DNA of 64,000 nt from positions 58,502,436-58,566,435 of the forward strand of contig CM070917.1 in assembly GCA_036417435.1 (NCBI GenBank), in the 5' to 3' direction. Under the pieces are notes generated by a model. The model saw nothing but the letters and a program-made list of their open reading frames with translations, did not search any database and was not told where the DNA came from. The translations under genes and the position numbers were made by a program. This DNA is from Inia geoffrensis. Lineage: Eukaryota > Chordata > Mammalia > Artiodactyla > Iniidae. This document shows positions 12,101 through 19,394 of this stretch, in pieces. Numbering within the stretch: position 1 is the first letter of the stretch; each line of letters opens with the position of its first letter.

Positions 12101-15100
12101 GGGGCACGGGTTTGATCCCTGGTCTGGGAACTAAGATCCTGCATGCCACACAGCGTAGCCAAAAAAATAAATAAATAAAAAATAAAAAAAGATTCCACAA
12201 ATTCTTGTAAAAAATGCGAAACATATAAGGATAAACCTGACAAAAGATGTGCAACAGCAGTACACATTGCTGAGAGAAGAAGTCCTAAAACAATGGTGTA
12301 ATCTGTTATTGTTTTTTTCTCATTTGAAATAAATATTCACTTTGCTATCTTAAACCAAAAAAGCACCTTCTCACACAGTGTTTCTTAAATGCCTAGGGGT
12401 GAGGCGTATCTTTACAGTGGATAAGGCTGACACTTTTTTCATCAAGTGATCCAAGCCAACATCATCAATAATGGACAAGCTGAAATGATGCATCACCTGA
12501 CAGGACACCAGGAGAACACAGCATCCTTCTGTGACATTCCTGCCAAAGGATCATAAAACCATACCTGGAAACCTGGAAATACCAGGCAAAGCCAAACTGA
12601 GGGACATTCTACTAAACAGCTGGCCTGTGACCTTTAAAAGTGTCAAGGTCATCAAGGTCAAGGACAGATTGAGAAGACTAAAGAAACTGGGCAGCTGAAG
12701 GCAACAGGCAACTCTGAACTGGAGCTCTGCTATAAAAGACATTACTGGGACATTTGGTGAAGGAGGCCTGAGGATGATTGGGTAATGTAATATAATTTCT
12801 TGATTTTGATAGTCATTATATTGTTTGTGGGAAACATATATGGAAGCATTGGGAGGCAATGGGGTATCAGATCGATAGCTTACTCTCAAATGCTTAAAAA
12901 AATTAAAAGTTCTATGGTACTCCAATTTTTCTGTAAGTCTGTGCTTGCTTAAAAATTAAAAAATGAGGGGACATCCCTGGCGGTCCAGTGGTCAAGACTT
13001 CGCTTTCCAATGTAGGGGGTGCGGGTTCGATCCCTGGTCAGGGAGCTGGGATCCCACATGCCTCTTGGTCAAAAAAACCCCAAAACAAATTCAATAAAGA
13101 CTTTAAAAATGGTACACAAAAAAAATCTTTAAAAAAAGTTTAAAAATGAAAATGATAAGAATGTAACTATTGTCATTATCTAGAACTGCACTGTCCAGTA
13201 TGGTAACCACTTGTAACAATTGGTTATATAAATTTAAATTAATTAGAATCTTCAAAAAACTAAAAATTCAGTTCCTCCATGTCCCTGGCCACATTTCAAG
13301 TGCACTATAGCCACAAATGAGTAATGGGTACCATATTGGACAGGGCAGATAAAGAGCATTTCCATCATCATGCAGAATTTTACTGGACAGTGCTGCTCTA
13401 GAGACTGGACAACTAGATGCCCTTACATGGAATGTTCCCAACTTGGGTTTGGGAACAGCAAGGGAGGGTCCAGAAACTCTTGGCATTTGATGGTAGATCC
13501 TGAGACCTAAGTTTACTAAGGCATTTCTAACAGGGATTGCAATGTGAATTATTTATAGTGTACCCTGAGTTCCTCACATAGGAGTACAAACAACTTGAGC
13601 AGTAAAACACTTGCGTAAAACAGACCTCAGGCTACTCACCGATTCCTGGTCCGTTTGCTCAGATGAGCCTGATACTTGCTGGGAGGGCTCTGTGGAGATG
13701 ACCCCCACTTCTCTGGATGTGGATGGGCCGGGGGCCTCTCCGTCTTCAAGACCTGTTTTCCTCCTTGCTCTTTCATGCCAGCGTGTGGGGCCAACTTCAT
13801 CTCTGGCCACCTCCCCAGGACTGCTGTCTGAGTAAGCCAGATCTGGAGAAGTGACTTCCCCTTCAGGGGCCGCGGCTTCAATATCAGATTCTAACTCCTC
13901 TTCAAATTCAAATTCCTCTTCCGTTTCCAATTCCCCTTGGATTTCGACTTCCTCATCGTCTTCATCTTTCCCCTGGGCTGAGACTTCCCCATCGTTTTTG
14001 ATTTCCCCTTCAGAATGCTCTGTAGCACCCTCAGTTTCTTCATTTCTCTGGTCACTGCTCTTCTCTATCGGTGATACCTGTAGCCACGTAGCAGGAAAAA
14101 AATCAGGATACAAAGTATAAAGGGTCTTGTGAGGTTTTATTCTTAATACGGTAATTACACCGATGGGAAAACTGCAGCTACGCACTCTGAGCATCGCTAG
14201 GAGATTATGTTTCATGCTTTAATTTATCTGCTCTCTGTTTTTGGTAATTATTTTGCATCCTTCATTACAGGAAATGACCTCTGAAAAACTCAGGGCAATC
14301 TAACTGTAGGATATCCGAGGCATTCCTGAAGAGCCACCAACACTTCAGAATGGGGTGGAAGGAAATTGAGCTTGTCTGCCAATGACTTGAGTCTGTTCCA
14401 GAGCAAGGTCATAGGATCATCGTACAATTTTCTTGAGAAAGTCTGAACTCTCTTTAATTCTTAGTAAATACAGCCCAGAATAATTCATCCCATAAGGAAC
14501 TTTACCCTGTTGCCTTCATGATTCTGGTCCTCTTCCCCTTCAGATTTGTCTTCCAGGTGAGACCTGGTGGCAGAGAAACAATTTAACAGTTTCAAATAAC
14601 ATCTTTCTTTTTCTTGGCATCTATCACCTCCTTGATGTCTGTATATCTACTTATTTACTTGTTAATTATCTGCCTTCCCTCTAGGCTGATGGCCATGACT
14701 TCGTCACTAACACCAGCACTAGATCATGCCTGTCACGTGGCACAAAAGAGTCACTCCAAGAATGAATGAAAAATGCAATTATCGAAACATTAAAGGAACA
14801 GGTAGGTTACTCTAGAAAAGTCACCTTAAATATCTCTGTCTGTGACAAAACTGGGGAAAATAAACGCAAAATAAGAAAACTGTACAAAAAGGACAAATAC
14901 TCTAGAAACTCTTGGTTAGTTTCCCCGTGAATTTTGTTTTTTTGTTTTCTGTTTTGGCCGTGCCTCAGAGCACGTGGGATTTTATAATAGTTCCCCAACC
15001 AGGGATCAAACCCGTGTCCCCTGCAGTGGAAGTGCACAGTCTTAACCACTGGACCGCCAGGGAAATGCCAATTTCACCATGATGTAGATAGTACAAGAAT

Positions 15101-16061
15101 GTCACATTTTAAACTTGATTTTTTTTTCTAATTAGAAAAAAACTATATTTTTTTAAAAAGTAAAACTAATACAGAAATATGTGACAGACAATGAAAATCC
15201 CCTGTGACTTCTCCTCTCCTTCTCAAGATAACCAGTGGTAAAAGTAAGAGGTTTAAGGGTATCTTCTTTCAAATATTTTTCTATGCATTTAAAGCTACCC
15301 ACCCACCCAAATTAGAGATCACACTATATATACTGTTTTGCATTTAGTTTTTTCATTTATTGTAATCTGGACTTCTTTCCATGTCAGTACATGTAGACCT
15401 ACCTTAAAAAAGAAAAGAAAACAAAGAAACAATACAGCAGTGTCTAATGTAAAAGGTTAAATTCTTTAACATAGTTTCTATCCTTTTAAACAAAGCATAA
15501 GAGGACAGAGGCCTGGTATTTTTACCTTACTACTGTCTATCTGTGTGCTCAAGGCATTCACGGTGGGGCTGCCTGACCATAGGGACCCCGGCCCATCGCC
15601 TGCCACCTCCAATCCTGGTGAGGGGGAGGGAGGCGGGGGGCTGGGCTGATGCTCCCTGTCACAGCACCTCGCTGGGGCAACATCCAGTACAGAGACCCCT
15701 GCTCTCAGGGCTCTGCAGCAGGGACTACCAAGCACAGTGGTTGTCATGGTTACTGTGGGACAAGCAAGTCCCGGGTTTCAGCGAGTGGAGCGCCCGGAGC
15801 GAGGGGAAAAGGGGAGGGTACGGGAGAGGACAAAGGGACGCGAGGTGAGAAGGGAGAAGGGCGCGCAGGAATGTGGGGGTGGCCGGGGAGGGCAGGAAAG
15901 GCCCAGAGGGTGGGGATGGCAGGGGCAGAGGAGAGGGGAAAGGGGCATGGAAGGGAAGGGGCGCCTAGGGGGCTATAGAAAGGGGGAGGCGTGGGGGCCG
16001 CTGCGAGACCCAAGGTCCCTAGGCCCGCTTACCCGCCAGCCCGGCCGCCAGGCTCCGCCAT
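8..16061 (-). CDS. CCDC40: CCDC40, coiled-coil axonemal ruler protein (nine N-terminal coding exons; 3' part outside window)
   Basis: Joined coding segments 16061-16033, 14563-14506, 14077-13640, 8701-8569, 7593-7430, 6568-6485, 6407-6188, 472-315 and 130-8 give 1,407 nt, exactly 469 codons, with compatible phases and GT-AG ends throughout. The product starts MAEPGG, has a Glu/Asp-rich disordered region (about residues 30-175), then SQLVVLDP and a coiled coil (about residue 277 onward) with [32 protein letters not shown] and RDDIRVM, all close to human CCDC40 as I remember it. Known role: CCDC40 pairs with CCDC39 as the 96-nm ruler on axonemal doublets, needed for inner dynein arms and the nexin-dynein regulatory complex; human loss causes primary ciliary dyskinesia. 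The C-terminal ~60 percent lies left of the window. The head-to-head neighbour TBC1D16 matches human gene order. Confidence 0.95.
315..472 (-). CDS. CCDC40: CCDC40 coding exon 8, coiled coil
   Basis: A 158-nt exon, acceptor CTCCCCAG and donor GTGTCC. It completes the Leu codon split from exon 7 and reads [20 protein letters not shown], then [11 protein letters not shown] and [14 protein letters not shown], nearly identical to the human protein. It ends in phase 0. Confidence 0.96.
1260..1525 (+). mobile_element. MST/THE1-like MaLR LTR fragment
   Basis: The order gtgggccctaa...tggtgtc, gaggacacaaggagaagacagctgtct, acaagcccaggag, cttggacatctggcctccagaa and gccgcccagtctgtgg follows the ERVL-MaLR (MST/THE1) LTR consensus. 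Both ends are eroded. Confidence 0.65.
2040..3570 (-). mobile_element. L1M fragment, antisense
   Basis: Phrases such as ttttgatacctgataggaca, ttcttggatattcttgtgca, cttattcctcagtattttat and gctggaacctccaagaca are the reverse complement of old mammalian L1 ORF2. Stops and indels throughout; it is dead. About 2370-2640 does not fit and may be a later insertion or divergence. Confidence 0.6.
3608..3945 (+). mobile_element. CHR-type tRNA-derived SINE (long form)
   Basis: Head ccctggtggcgcagtggttaagaatctgcc, box B-like gggttcaagccctgg, then the repeated caacaagagaagccaccgca body and a (A)nTAAAA tail. This is a cetacean/hippo SINE type. It creates a spurious open frame at 3582-4127. Confidence 0.93.
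5588..5860 (-). mobile_element. CHR-type SINE (long form), antisense
   Basis: Reads as poly-T/taattaatt tail, then ggctgcattgggtctttgtt, ending attcttaaccactgcgccac and cagggaagccc. An apparent target-site duplication cccgcctctcc flanks it at 5571-5581 and 5858-5868. Confidence 0.93.
6018..6170. repeat. Degenerate 31-bp minisatellite beside CCDC40 exon 7
   Basis: The phrase gatggca(t/c)(g/t)c(g/a)ggga recurs at 6021, 6052, 6083, 6101 and 6132, spacings of 31, 31, 18 and 31 bp, the 18 indicating one shortened unit. Each unit continues with a run like acacccc(t/a)cggggt. The array is CpG-rich and ends about 17 bp from the exon 7 donor at 6187. Confidence 0.7.
6188..6407 (-). CDS. CCDC40: CCDC40 coding exon 7, coiled coil
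   Basis: A 220-nt exon, acceptor GGTGCAG and donor GTAAGG, phase 0 in and phase 1 out. It reads [20 protein letters not shown], then LEKSHDRHS, then RRKEEEL and EERKK, matching human [20 protein letters not shown] and neighbours. It is CpG-rich compared with the other internal exons. A degenerate 31-bp tandem repeat begins about 20 bp downstream of the donor. Confidence 0.95.
6408..6484 (-). other. CCDC40 intron 6, minimal intron
   Basis: Only 77 nt between the GTGCGT donor and the CAG acceptor of exon 7, with a pyrimidine tract cttctctctctgg on the minus strand. No repeat fits inside it. Confidence 0.9.
6485..6568 (-). CDS. CCDC40: CCDC40 coding exon 6, start of the coiled coil
   Basis: An 84-nt exon (28 codons, phase 0 at both ends), acceptor TGTTTTAG and donor GTGCGT. 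It reads [20 protein letters not shown] and ends LELQEL, nearly identical to human [20 protein letters not shown]. The heptad pattern of the long coiled coil begins here. Confidence 0.95.
6569..7429 (-). other. CCDC40 intron 5
   Basis: An 861-nt intron. A MER20 copy lies at about 6985-7198; the remainder (6569-6985 and 7200-7429) shows nothing recognisable. Confidence 0.85.
6985..7198 (+). mobile_element. MER20 (hAT-Charlie MITE)
   Basis: Order gtgattttgcgccc, ggggacatttctggccatca, gggggtgctactggcattta, gtgggtggaggcc, catcctacagtgcccagga and ccccaaatgtctatagtg matches MER20 nearly end to end. Confidence 0.85.
7430..7593 (-). CDS. CCDC40: CCDC40 coding exon 5
   Basis: A 164-nt exon, acceptor CCCCCAG and donor GTAAGG. 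After the split Glu codon it reads [12 protein letters not shown], then [10 protein letters not shown], and ends [10 protein letters not shown], matching human PDAHPRE and [10 protein letters not shown]. It joins exon 6 in phase 0 as NH/PLM. Confidence 0.93.
7594..8568 (-). other. CCDC40 intron 4
   Basis: A 975-nt intron. 7600-8240 is moderately AT-rich with an oligo-T run near 7917-7931 and no recognised element. 8300-8445 is a MIR-like fragment (tctgccacttac...aggattaaatgagataaaa). Confidence 0.8.
8300..8445 (+). mobile_element. MIR fragment
   Basis: ggttctgccacttac, agaacagtgcctagc and gtaaggattaaatgag are MIR consensus phrases, though the internal order is disturbed. Confidence 0.55.
8569..8701 (-). 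CDS. CCDC40: CCDC40 coding exon 4
   Basis: A 133-nt exon, acceptor ATCCCAG and donor GTATTG, phase 0 in and phase 1 out. It reads [15 protein letters not shown] and ends PSTQQP, aligning with human GQVLPMGVQHR and the region just before PDAHPRE. Still in the disordered N-terminal part. Confidence 0.88.
8802..9084 (+). mobile_element. CHR-type SINE (long form)
   Basis: Begins ggacttccctggtggcgcag, contains gattcgaaccctggtccggg and aagatcccacatgccgcgg, ends in (AAAT)n. Closest of the long forms here to consensus. Confidence 0.95.
9530..9650 (-). mobile_element. MIR fragment, antisense
   Basis: gtcatctgtaggggaagcagctcacagaggctgaagcccttgcctaag followed by cacagccagccaagg is the antisense MIR core. 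Confidence 0.6.
10055..10182 (-). mobile_element. CHR-2-like short SINE, antisense
   Basis: ttttggccatgactcacgg, gggatcttagttccccaacc, agggattgaacctggg and taaccactggaccgcctggg. Flanked by tcctggctatctt and tcctggctttctt, a near-perfect target-site duplication. Confidence 0.93.
10385..10560 (+). mobile_element. MIR
   Basis: cctctgggcaaggaagtcc, cagtttcctcacctgaacta, tggggataatgatagttccc and cacctcacagggttgttgt follow the MIR consensus in order. Confidence 0.85.
11480..12960 (+). mobile_element. L1 ORF2 tail and L1ME/HAL1-type 3'UTR
   Basis: aaatcaatcaatgtgtaacc, cccaatagacacagaaaaca, atagccaacatcctttcatg, gtactggaggttctagtctg and agaaataaagggcatccaga are L1 ORF2 phrases; from about 12300 the text changes to a 3'UTR-like segment (caaggtcaaggacagattgagaag). 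Interrupted at 12052-12185 by a SINE. Non-functional. The two parts may be separate elements. Confidence 0.7.
12052..12185 (+). mobile_element. CHR-2-like short SINE inserted in L1
   Basis: gaaattccttggtggtccag, tggttaagactccatgcttc, gtttgatccctggtctgg and gccaaaaaaataaataaata. The L1 reading resumes after it (ataaggataaacctgac), so the SINE is younger than the L1. Confidence 0.92.
12969..13140 (+). mobile_element. CHR-2-like SINE with the extended 3' tail
   Basis: gacatccctggcggtccagt, gggttcgatccctggtcagg, and a tail containing caaattcaataaagacttta then aaaatctttaaaaa. Confidence 0.9.
13186..13403 (-). mobile_element. MER5A (hAT-Charlie MITE), near complete
   Basis: Starts ctgcactgtccagtatggta and ends ttttactggacagtgctgct; internal cacatttcaagtgcactata and gtaccatattggacagggca match antisense MER5A. 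Confidence 0.85.
13640..14077 (-). CDS. CCDC40: CCDC40 coding exon 3, acidic disordered region
   Basis: A 438-nt open exon (146 codons), phase 0 at both ends, from a CTACAG acceptor to a GTGAGT donor. It begins [10 protein letters not shown] (human VSPPEKDDGQ) and includes TEHSEGE, then a strongly acidic run rich in Glu, Asp and Phe ([13 protein letters not shown]), then Ser/Thr/Gly-rich sequence ending SEQTDQES. No fold is expected. Similarity to human is loose outside short anchors, consistent with a fast-evolving disordered N-terminus. Opposite-strand open frames here are shadows made of serine/asparagine codons. Confidence 0.93.
14078..14505 (-). other. CCDC40 intron 2
   Basis: A 428-nt intron with no recognised repeat. 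Confidence 0.85.
14506..14563 (-). CDS. CCDC40: CCDC40 coding exon 2
   Basis: A 58-nt exon between a CCACCAG acceptor and a GTAAAG donor. It completes the split Gly codon from exon 1, then reads [19 protein letters not shown], corresponding to the human segment beginning SHPEDGSASEGE. It ends in phase 0. The small size and acidic, low-complexity content make it easy to miss by gene finders. Confidence 0.85.
14931..15069 (-). mobile_element. CHR-2-like short SINE, antisense
   Basis: tttttgttttctgttttggc, cgtgcctcagagcacgtggg, ttccccaaccagggatcaaa and taaccactggaccgccaggg. Confidence 0.92.
15740..15753 (-). promoter_or_regulatory. RFX X-box-like motif in CCDC40 intron 1
   Basis: Reading the minus strand the 14-mer is GTAACC-AT-GACAAC. 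The first half-site fits GTNRCC perfectly and the second fits RGYAAC with one mismatch, with the usual 2-nt spacer. RFX factors drive ciliary genes through such sites, and CCDC40 is a motile-cilia gene; the site lies about 310 bp downstream of its ATG at the left end of the CpG island. Confidence 0.55.
16033..16061 (-). CDS. CCDC40: CCDC40 coding exon 1 (start codon)
   Basis: The ATG at 16061-16059 has a strong context (G at -3, G at +4) and opens MAEPGGRAG, matching the human N-terminus MAEPGGAAG. The exon ends after 29 coding nt in phase 2 at a GTAAGC donor (16032 downward). It lies in the CpG island. The ATGGCGG around the start also resembles a YY1 core, which is common at initiator codons; that is inference only. 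Confidence 0.9.
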
Positions 16062-16066
16062 CTCCC

Positions 16067-16079
16067 GTTGCTGCGCGAC
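16067..16079 (-). promoter_or_regulatory. Weak X-box-like half-sites immediately 5' of the CCDC40 ATG
   Basis: The minus strand reads GTCGCG-C-AGCAAC. AGCAAC fits RGYAAC exactly and GTCGCG misses GTNRCC at the last base, with a 1-nt spacer. It lies 6 nt upstream of the start codon. Chance occurrence in CpG-rich sequence is plausible. Confidence 0.3.
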
Positions 16080-16909
16080 GCCGTCAACATCCGGCTGGCG
16101 AGGACCACGCGCTGGGCGTGCGGGGCGGACGGCCTTTGTGCCATTTGTGTGCATTAGAAACACAGAACATCTAACTATGTAAATATATTAAAGGATAAAT
16201 ACGCATTTTCTCCATCTTTATGTCTAAGGCCGAGCTCTACCCCTCCTGGCTCAGTTTCTGTAAAGCGACAAACATGTCAACGTGCGTCCAGCTGGGCAAC
16301 TCCGGCTCCCCGGGGGATCGCGCAGGGCACTCGGGGAGCGGCGGACCTGAGACGGCTAAATGCCCCGAGGGTGGCAGGCGGAGGTAGGGGCACGAGGGGC
16401 TCTGGAGCTGGCTGCACCTTCGGATGCCGAGACCCCTCCTAGTGCCCGCCTGTCCATCTCCAGACCTGGGGGGCTCAGCACCCCTTTCCCGGGGTTCCTG
16501 CGAAGAATTCTTGGCGGCGGAGGGATATGCCCCGTGGTCTCCTGGTGGGCGGTGTTCTTTTCCTACCTCAGCATAGGAAAAACAAACGCAGAGGGTGGAA
16601 CAGAGAGGGCGAGCACGCACGTTGAGCGTCCTAGGGGTTCTGCCTTCACTCTGGGGGATCGGGGCTTCCCTCCGGGGCAAAGTCCTGGGTCCGGAGTCCC
16701 AGGCGGGCGATGAGGCCCGGAACGGGATGCGAACGGCCGGACCGGGTCCTGGGGTCGGAGGGCGGAAGGTGACTTGGGCAGTTCCGCGGCCGGGTTGGAG
16801 CCCGTTTTGGACCTGGGGGTTGGGGGGCTGGCCTGATTGGGCCGGGGACCGGGTTGGGCCGGGGGGGCGGGCCGGGGGCCGGGCCTCGCCTCGCGTCCCC
16901 GCCCCACCG

Positions 16910-17000
16910 CTCCTCACAGGCGGCGGCGGCAGTGGCGGCGGCGGCGGCGGCGGCTCCGGGAGCCGGCGCGAATCCGGCCCCCGGTGCGGGACCCGGGTGG
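16910..17000 (+). other. TBC1D16: Likely noncoding first exon region of TBC1D16 with a CGG/GGC repeat
   Basis: Contains four GGC units, one AGT interruption and seven more GGC units (about 16919-16954), followed by gctccgggagccggcgc and a possible splice donor at 16996 (GTGGGT) or 17001 (GTATCT). Position, strand and composition fit a 5'UTR exon spliced to 33822, but this is inference from gene structure. Confidence 0.4.
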
Positions 17001-18339
17001 GTATCTGGGGCAGGCCGGGGGCCGCGGGGGCGGGGTCTAAGGGGCCCGCGGGGGGCCGGGCACAGCCCCTCCGCCGGACGGGGTGGGGGCGCGCGGGGCG
17101 CGTGGGCCTGCAGCCGCGGGGCCCGGGAGGGGCCGGGGTCTGGCCGCAGCCCAGAGAGGTGCAGGGCCGGAGCAGGAGCCGGGCGGGCAGGAGCACGCCG
17201 GATCGCGCGGAGAGATCCCTGGGCCCCCTCTCCGCGGCGGATGCGGGCCCCTGGGGCCGGGAGTGGGCCTACTTCGGGAAGATTCGGTCTCTGCCTGTCT
17301 GGAGCTTTGGGCCGGAGAACTTGCGGTCTTTGTCTGGCTGGTCGTCAGAGCACGCGAATGAGAAGTTGTAGGGGCCCGCCGTTCGCCGACACAGCCCCCT
17401 AAAGTGTGCATTCCACCCGCACAGCGCGCGCGCTTACCATTCCCGGCCTTAGGGTGGGTGGTTCGGCTGTTTAAGAGCCTCATGTCAGGAAACTCACTTC
17501 CTTTAGGCCCGGGCTCTTCCTCCTGTTCTTTTCTTTAAAAAAAAAGAAGGAAAGAAAGAAAAAAAGAAAAAGGAAAAAAAAAATAGGCAATTTAAGATTG
17601 CTAAATATAACCCAAGAAACGCTGCCAGAAGCGGTGAATCTTGAAATCCTGTTATTCCCACACTCGGAAGTTGGTGTCATACGTTGGCCACAATCTAGTT
17701 CAGATTCTATTCAGAAATAGAAAACGACGTAATACGTTCACTTTCCTTACCGTGAAGTTTGTTTTACTGCCTCCTCAAGTTCATAGGAGAAGCTGAGTTG
17801 GTTGGCTAGCCCCTGTGACTGGTCCCACCGACCTTTCTTTACCACCTGCAGGCACCAATTCTTTAATTTGGAAAGAAGAGGGAAATGGTTCTCAGAAAAC
17901 GGCCATGTGATGGAGCATATTATCAAAGGGCAGGTGCAAAAGCCCAGTTTCGTGAATTCCATTCTAAATTTGTCAGAGATTGATTAGAGAACTTTTAAAA
18001 AATCTGTGTGTTAGTTTTAGAAATTCCTCATTAGAAACATTAATGTTTAATTGATTAGCAAACATTAAACACTTTTCAGAACCAGGAAAACTTTTGCAAA
18101 GAAAGGATTATTAAGGTTAGGAATGCATTTTAGTATTAACTGTGAAGCTTGTTCATGGCTATTCATTGTTGATATTCGGAGGCTTGTTCTCTGCTGAGTA
18201 TGCTTGGCTTGTGGAGCGTTTATGGTGAGCAGTCTCAGAATATGACTAAGGAAAGTTCTTAACAGTGGAATTTTTTAATCCTCCAGACATGATGATTGTT
18301 GTGTAAATAGCTTCTGATTATCATGCATGGATTCACTGA

Positions 18340-18510
18340 ACCCACTAAACAAACCCATAAAGTCAGTACTGAGGTTATCCCCATTTTACAGGTGGGAACA
18401 CTGACACTTTAAAGTAAATTCCCCAAGTTCACACATCCAGGAGTGAGAGTAATAGAGGCCTTGGGCCCAGGATGCTCCAGCTCCAGAAAACCATTGTAGC
18501 ACACTGCCTC
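18340..18510 (-). mobile_element. MIR, antisense
   Basis: ggttatccccattttacagg, tgggaacactgacactttaa and ccccaagttcacacatccag followed by ggcccaggatgctccagctc is antisense MIR. Confidence 0.75.
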
Positions 18511-18774
18511 CCCTCTTGTAACTGGACCCTATGATTCACATGCACACACTCTCCCTGTCCCCCTTTTTGCAGACAAATAACATGATTCTGCCAAGTGATT
18601 CATAAACATGCAAGAGAGTGGGGACTAATCCATGTCACCACTAGCTGCTAATATCAGTTTAGTTTAGCCTGTAAAGAGCTCCCTAGGCCTCAGTGTAAAG
18701 GCATGTGAGAAGACAGCCACTGGGTTTGCAGAACCCTACCTACAAATGTGCTGGTCTCCCTGCCTCGGGCTTTG

Positions 18775-19000
18775 GGTAGCTCAGTGCACTGGTTAAAAAA
18801 TGGCCTCCAAATGTAGACTGCTGGGTTCAAATACCAACCCTGGTACTTAGTACTGACTTAATACCTCTGTGCCTTGTTTTCTGCATCTGTGAAATGGGGG
18901 TAATACCACCTACCACAAAGTTCTATTGCAACAATTATCTAAAATACCTAGTACCTGGCACATTTGAAGTGCTTGTTACTATAAATTTTTAATTATTATT
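18775..19000 (+). mobile_element. MIR, near complete
   Basis: cagtgcactggttaaaaaat, actgctgggttcaaatacca, ctctgtgccttgttttctgc, atctgtgaaatgggggtaat and tacctagtacctggcaca match MIR from head to tail. Confidence 0.88.
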
Positions 19001-19129
19001 AATGACCATCATTTGGATTTTTCACATTTAACTAGATTGGTAAAAACGTTTGGTTTTGTTTCCATGTGTATGTGGGCCATCAGATGGAAAGCTAATCATA
19101 AGCAGAAGTGGAATTCTCCATTTAGGTAT

Positions 19130-19136
<7 letters not shown>

Positions 19137-19161
<25 letters not shown>

Positions 19162-19353
19162 GCGGTACGCGGGCCTCTCACTGTTGTGGCCTCTCTTGTT
19201 GCGGAGCACAGGCTCCTGACGCACAGGCTCAGCGGGCATGGCTCACGGGCCCAGCCGCTCCGCGGCATGTGGGATCTTCCCGGACCAGGGCACGAACCTG
19301 TGTCCCCTGCATCGGCAGGCGGACTCTCAACCACTGCACCACCAGGGAAGCCC
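19137..19353 (-). mobile_element. Young odontocete-type CHR SINE, antisense, with an intact poly-T
   Basis: A run of about 24 T, then gcggtacgcgggcctctcac, ttgttgcggagcacaggctc, cagccgctccgcggcatgtg and the head region ending ccaccagggaagccc. Low divergence and an intact tail suggest a recent insertion. Confidence 0.95.
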
Positions 19354-19394
19354 TGGCAGTCGCACTCTCAACCACTGTGCCACCAGGGAAGCCC
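19354..19394 (-). mobile_element. Partial second SINE head abutting 19137-19353
   Basis: tggcagtcgcactctcaacc followed by actgtgccaccagggaagccc repeats the final ~37 nt of the neighbouring SINE with a few differences. Either a tandem duplication of the head or the remnant of an older copy hit by the younger one. Confidence 0.85.

Larger units (their letters stand above)
8702..13639 (-). other. CCDC40 intron 3
   Basis: A 4.9-kb intron with SINEs at 8802-9084, 10055-10182, 12052-12185 and 12969-13140, MIR pieces at about 9530-9650 and 10385-10560, a sense-strand L1 ORF2/3' end (about 11480-12960) and MER5A (13186-13403). 10600-10940 is G-rich unique sequence. 10940-11480 is AT-rich and may be more L1ME-type 3'UTR. 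Confidence 0.8.
14564..16032 (-). other. CCDC40 intron 1
   Basis: 1.47 kb. Holds a short antisense SINE (14931-15069), AT-rich unassigned sequence with a possible L1/MaLR relic (15100-15480), then rises into the CpG island with the X-box-like site at 15740-15753. Confidence 0.85.
15760..17450. promoter_or_regulatory. Divergent CpG-island promoter of CCDC40 and TBC1D16
   Basis: By eye this is the only long CpG-dense stretch in the window, with many GC boxes (ggggcggg near 16863, ccccgcccc near 16897, gggggcggggt near 17026). CCDC40 exon 1 sits in its left half; transcription leaves leftwards from about 16.08-16.14 kb. The right half (16.9-17.4 kb) is where the noncoding first exon of TBC1D16 should start, because the first coding exon begins with a splice acceptor 17 kb away and the human gene starts beside CCDC40. 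An AT-rich gap at about 16150-16220 splits the island. Exact start sites cannot be read from sequence. Confidence 0.8.

Noticed and set aside
11480..12290. Possible active L1 ORF2
   Set aside because: Only a fragment, with stops and frameshifts and a SINE inside it. None of the L1 copies in the window has an intact frame.
13611..14120. Ser/Asn-rich plus-strand frames
   Set aside because: They are the complement of the Glu/Asp codons of CCDC40 exon 3.
16237..17196. A 319-codon minus-strand open frame and a 258-codon plus-strand frame (16595-17371) in the CpG island
   Set aside because: Stop codons are rare in GC-rich DNA, so long frames arise by chance in all directions. The composition is Pro/Arg/Gly-rich, no homology is recognised, and the region is a promoter.
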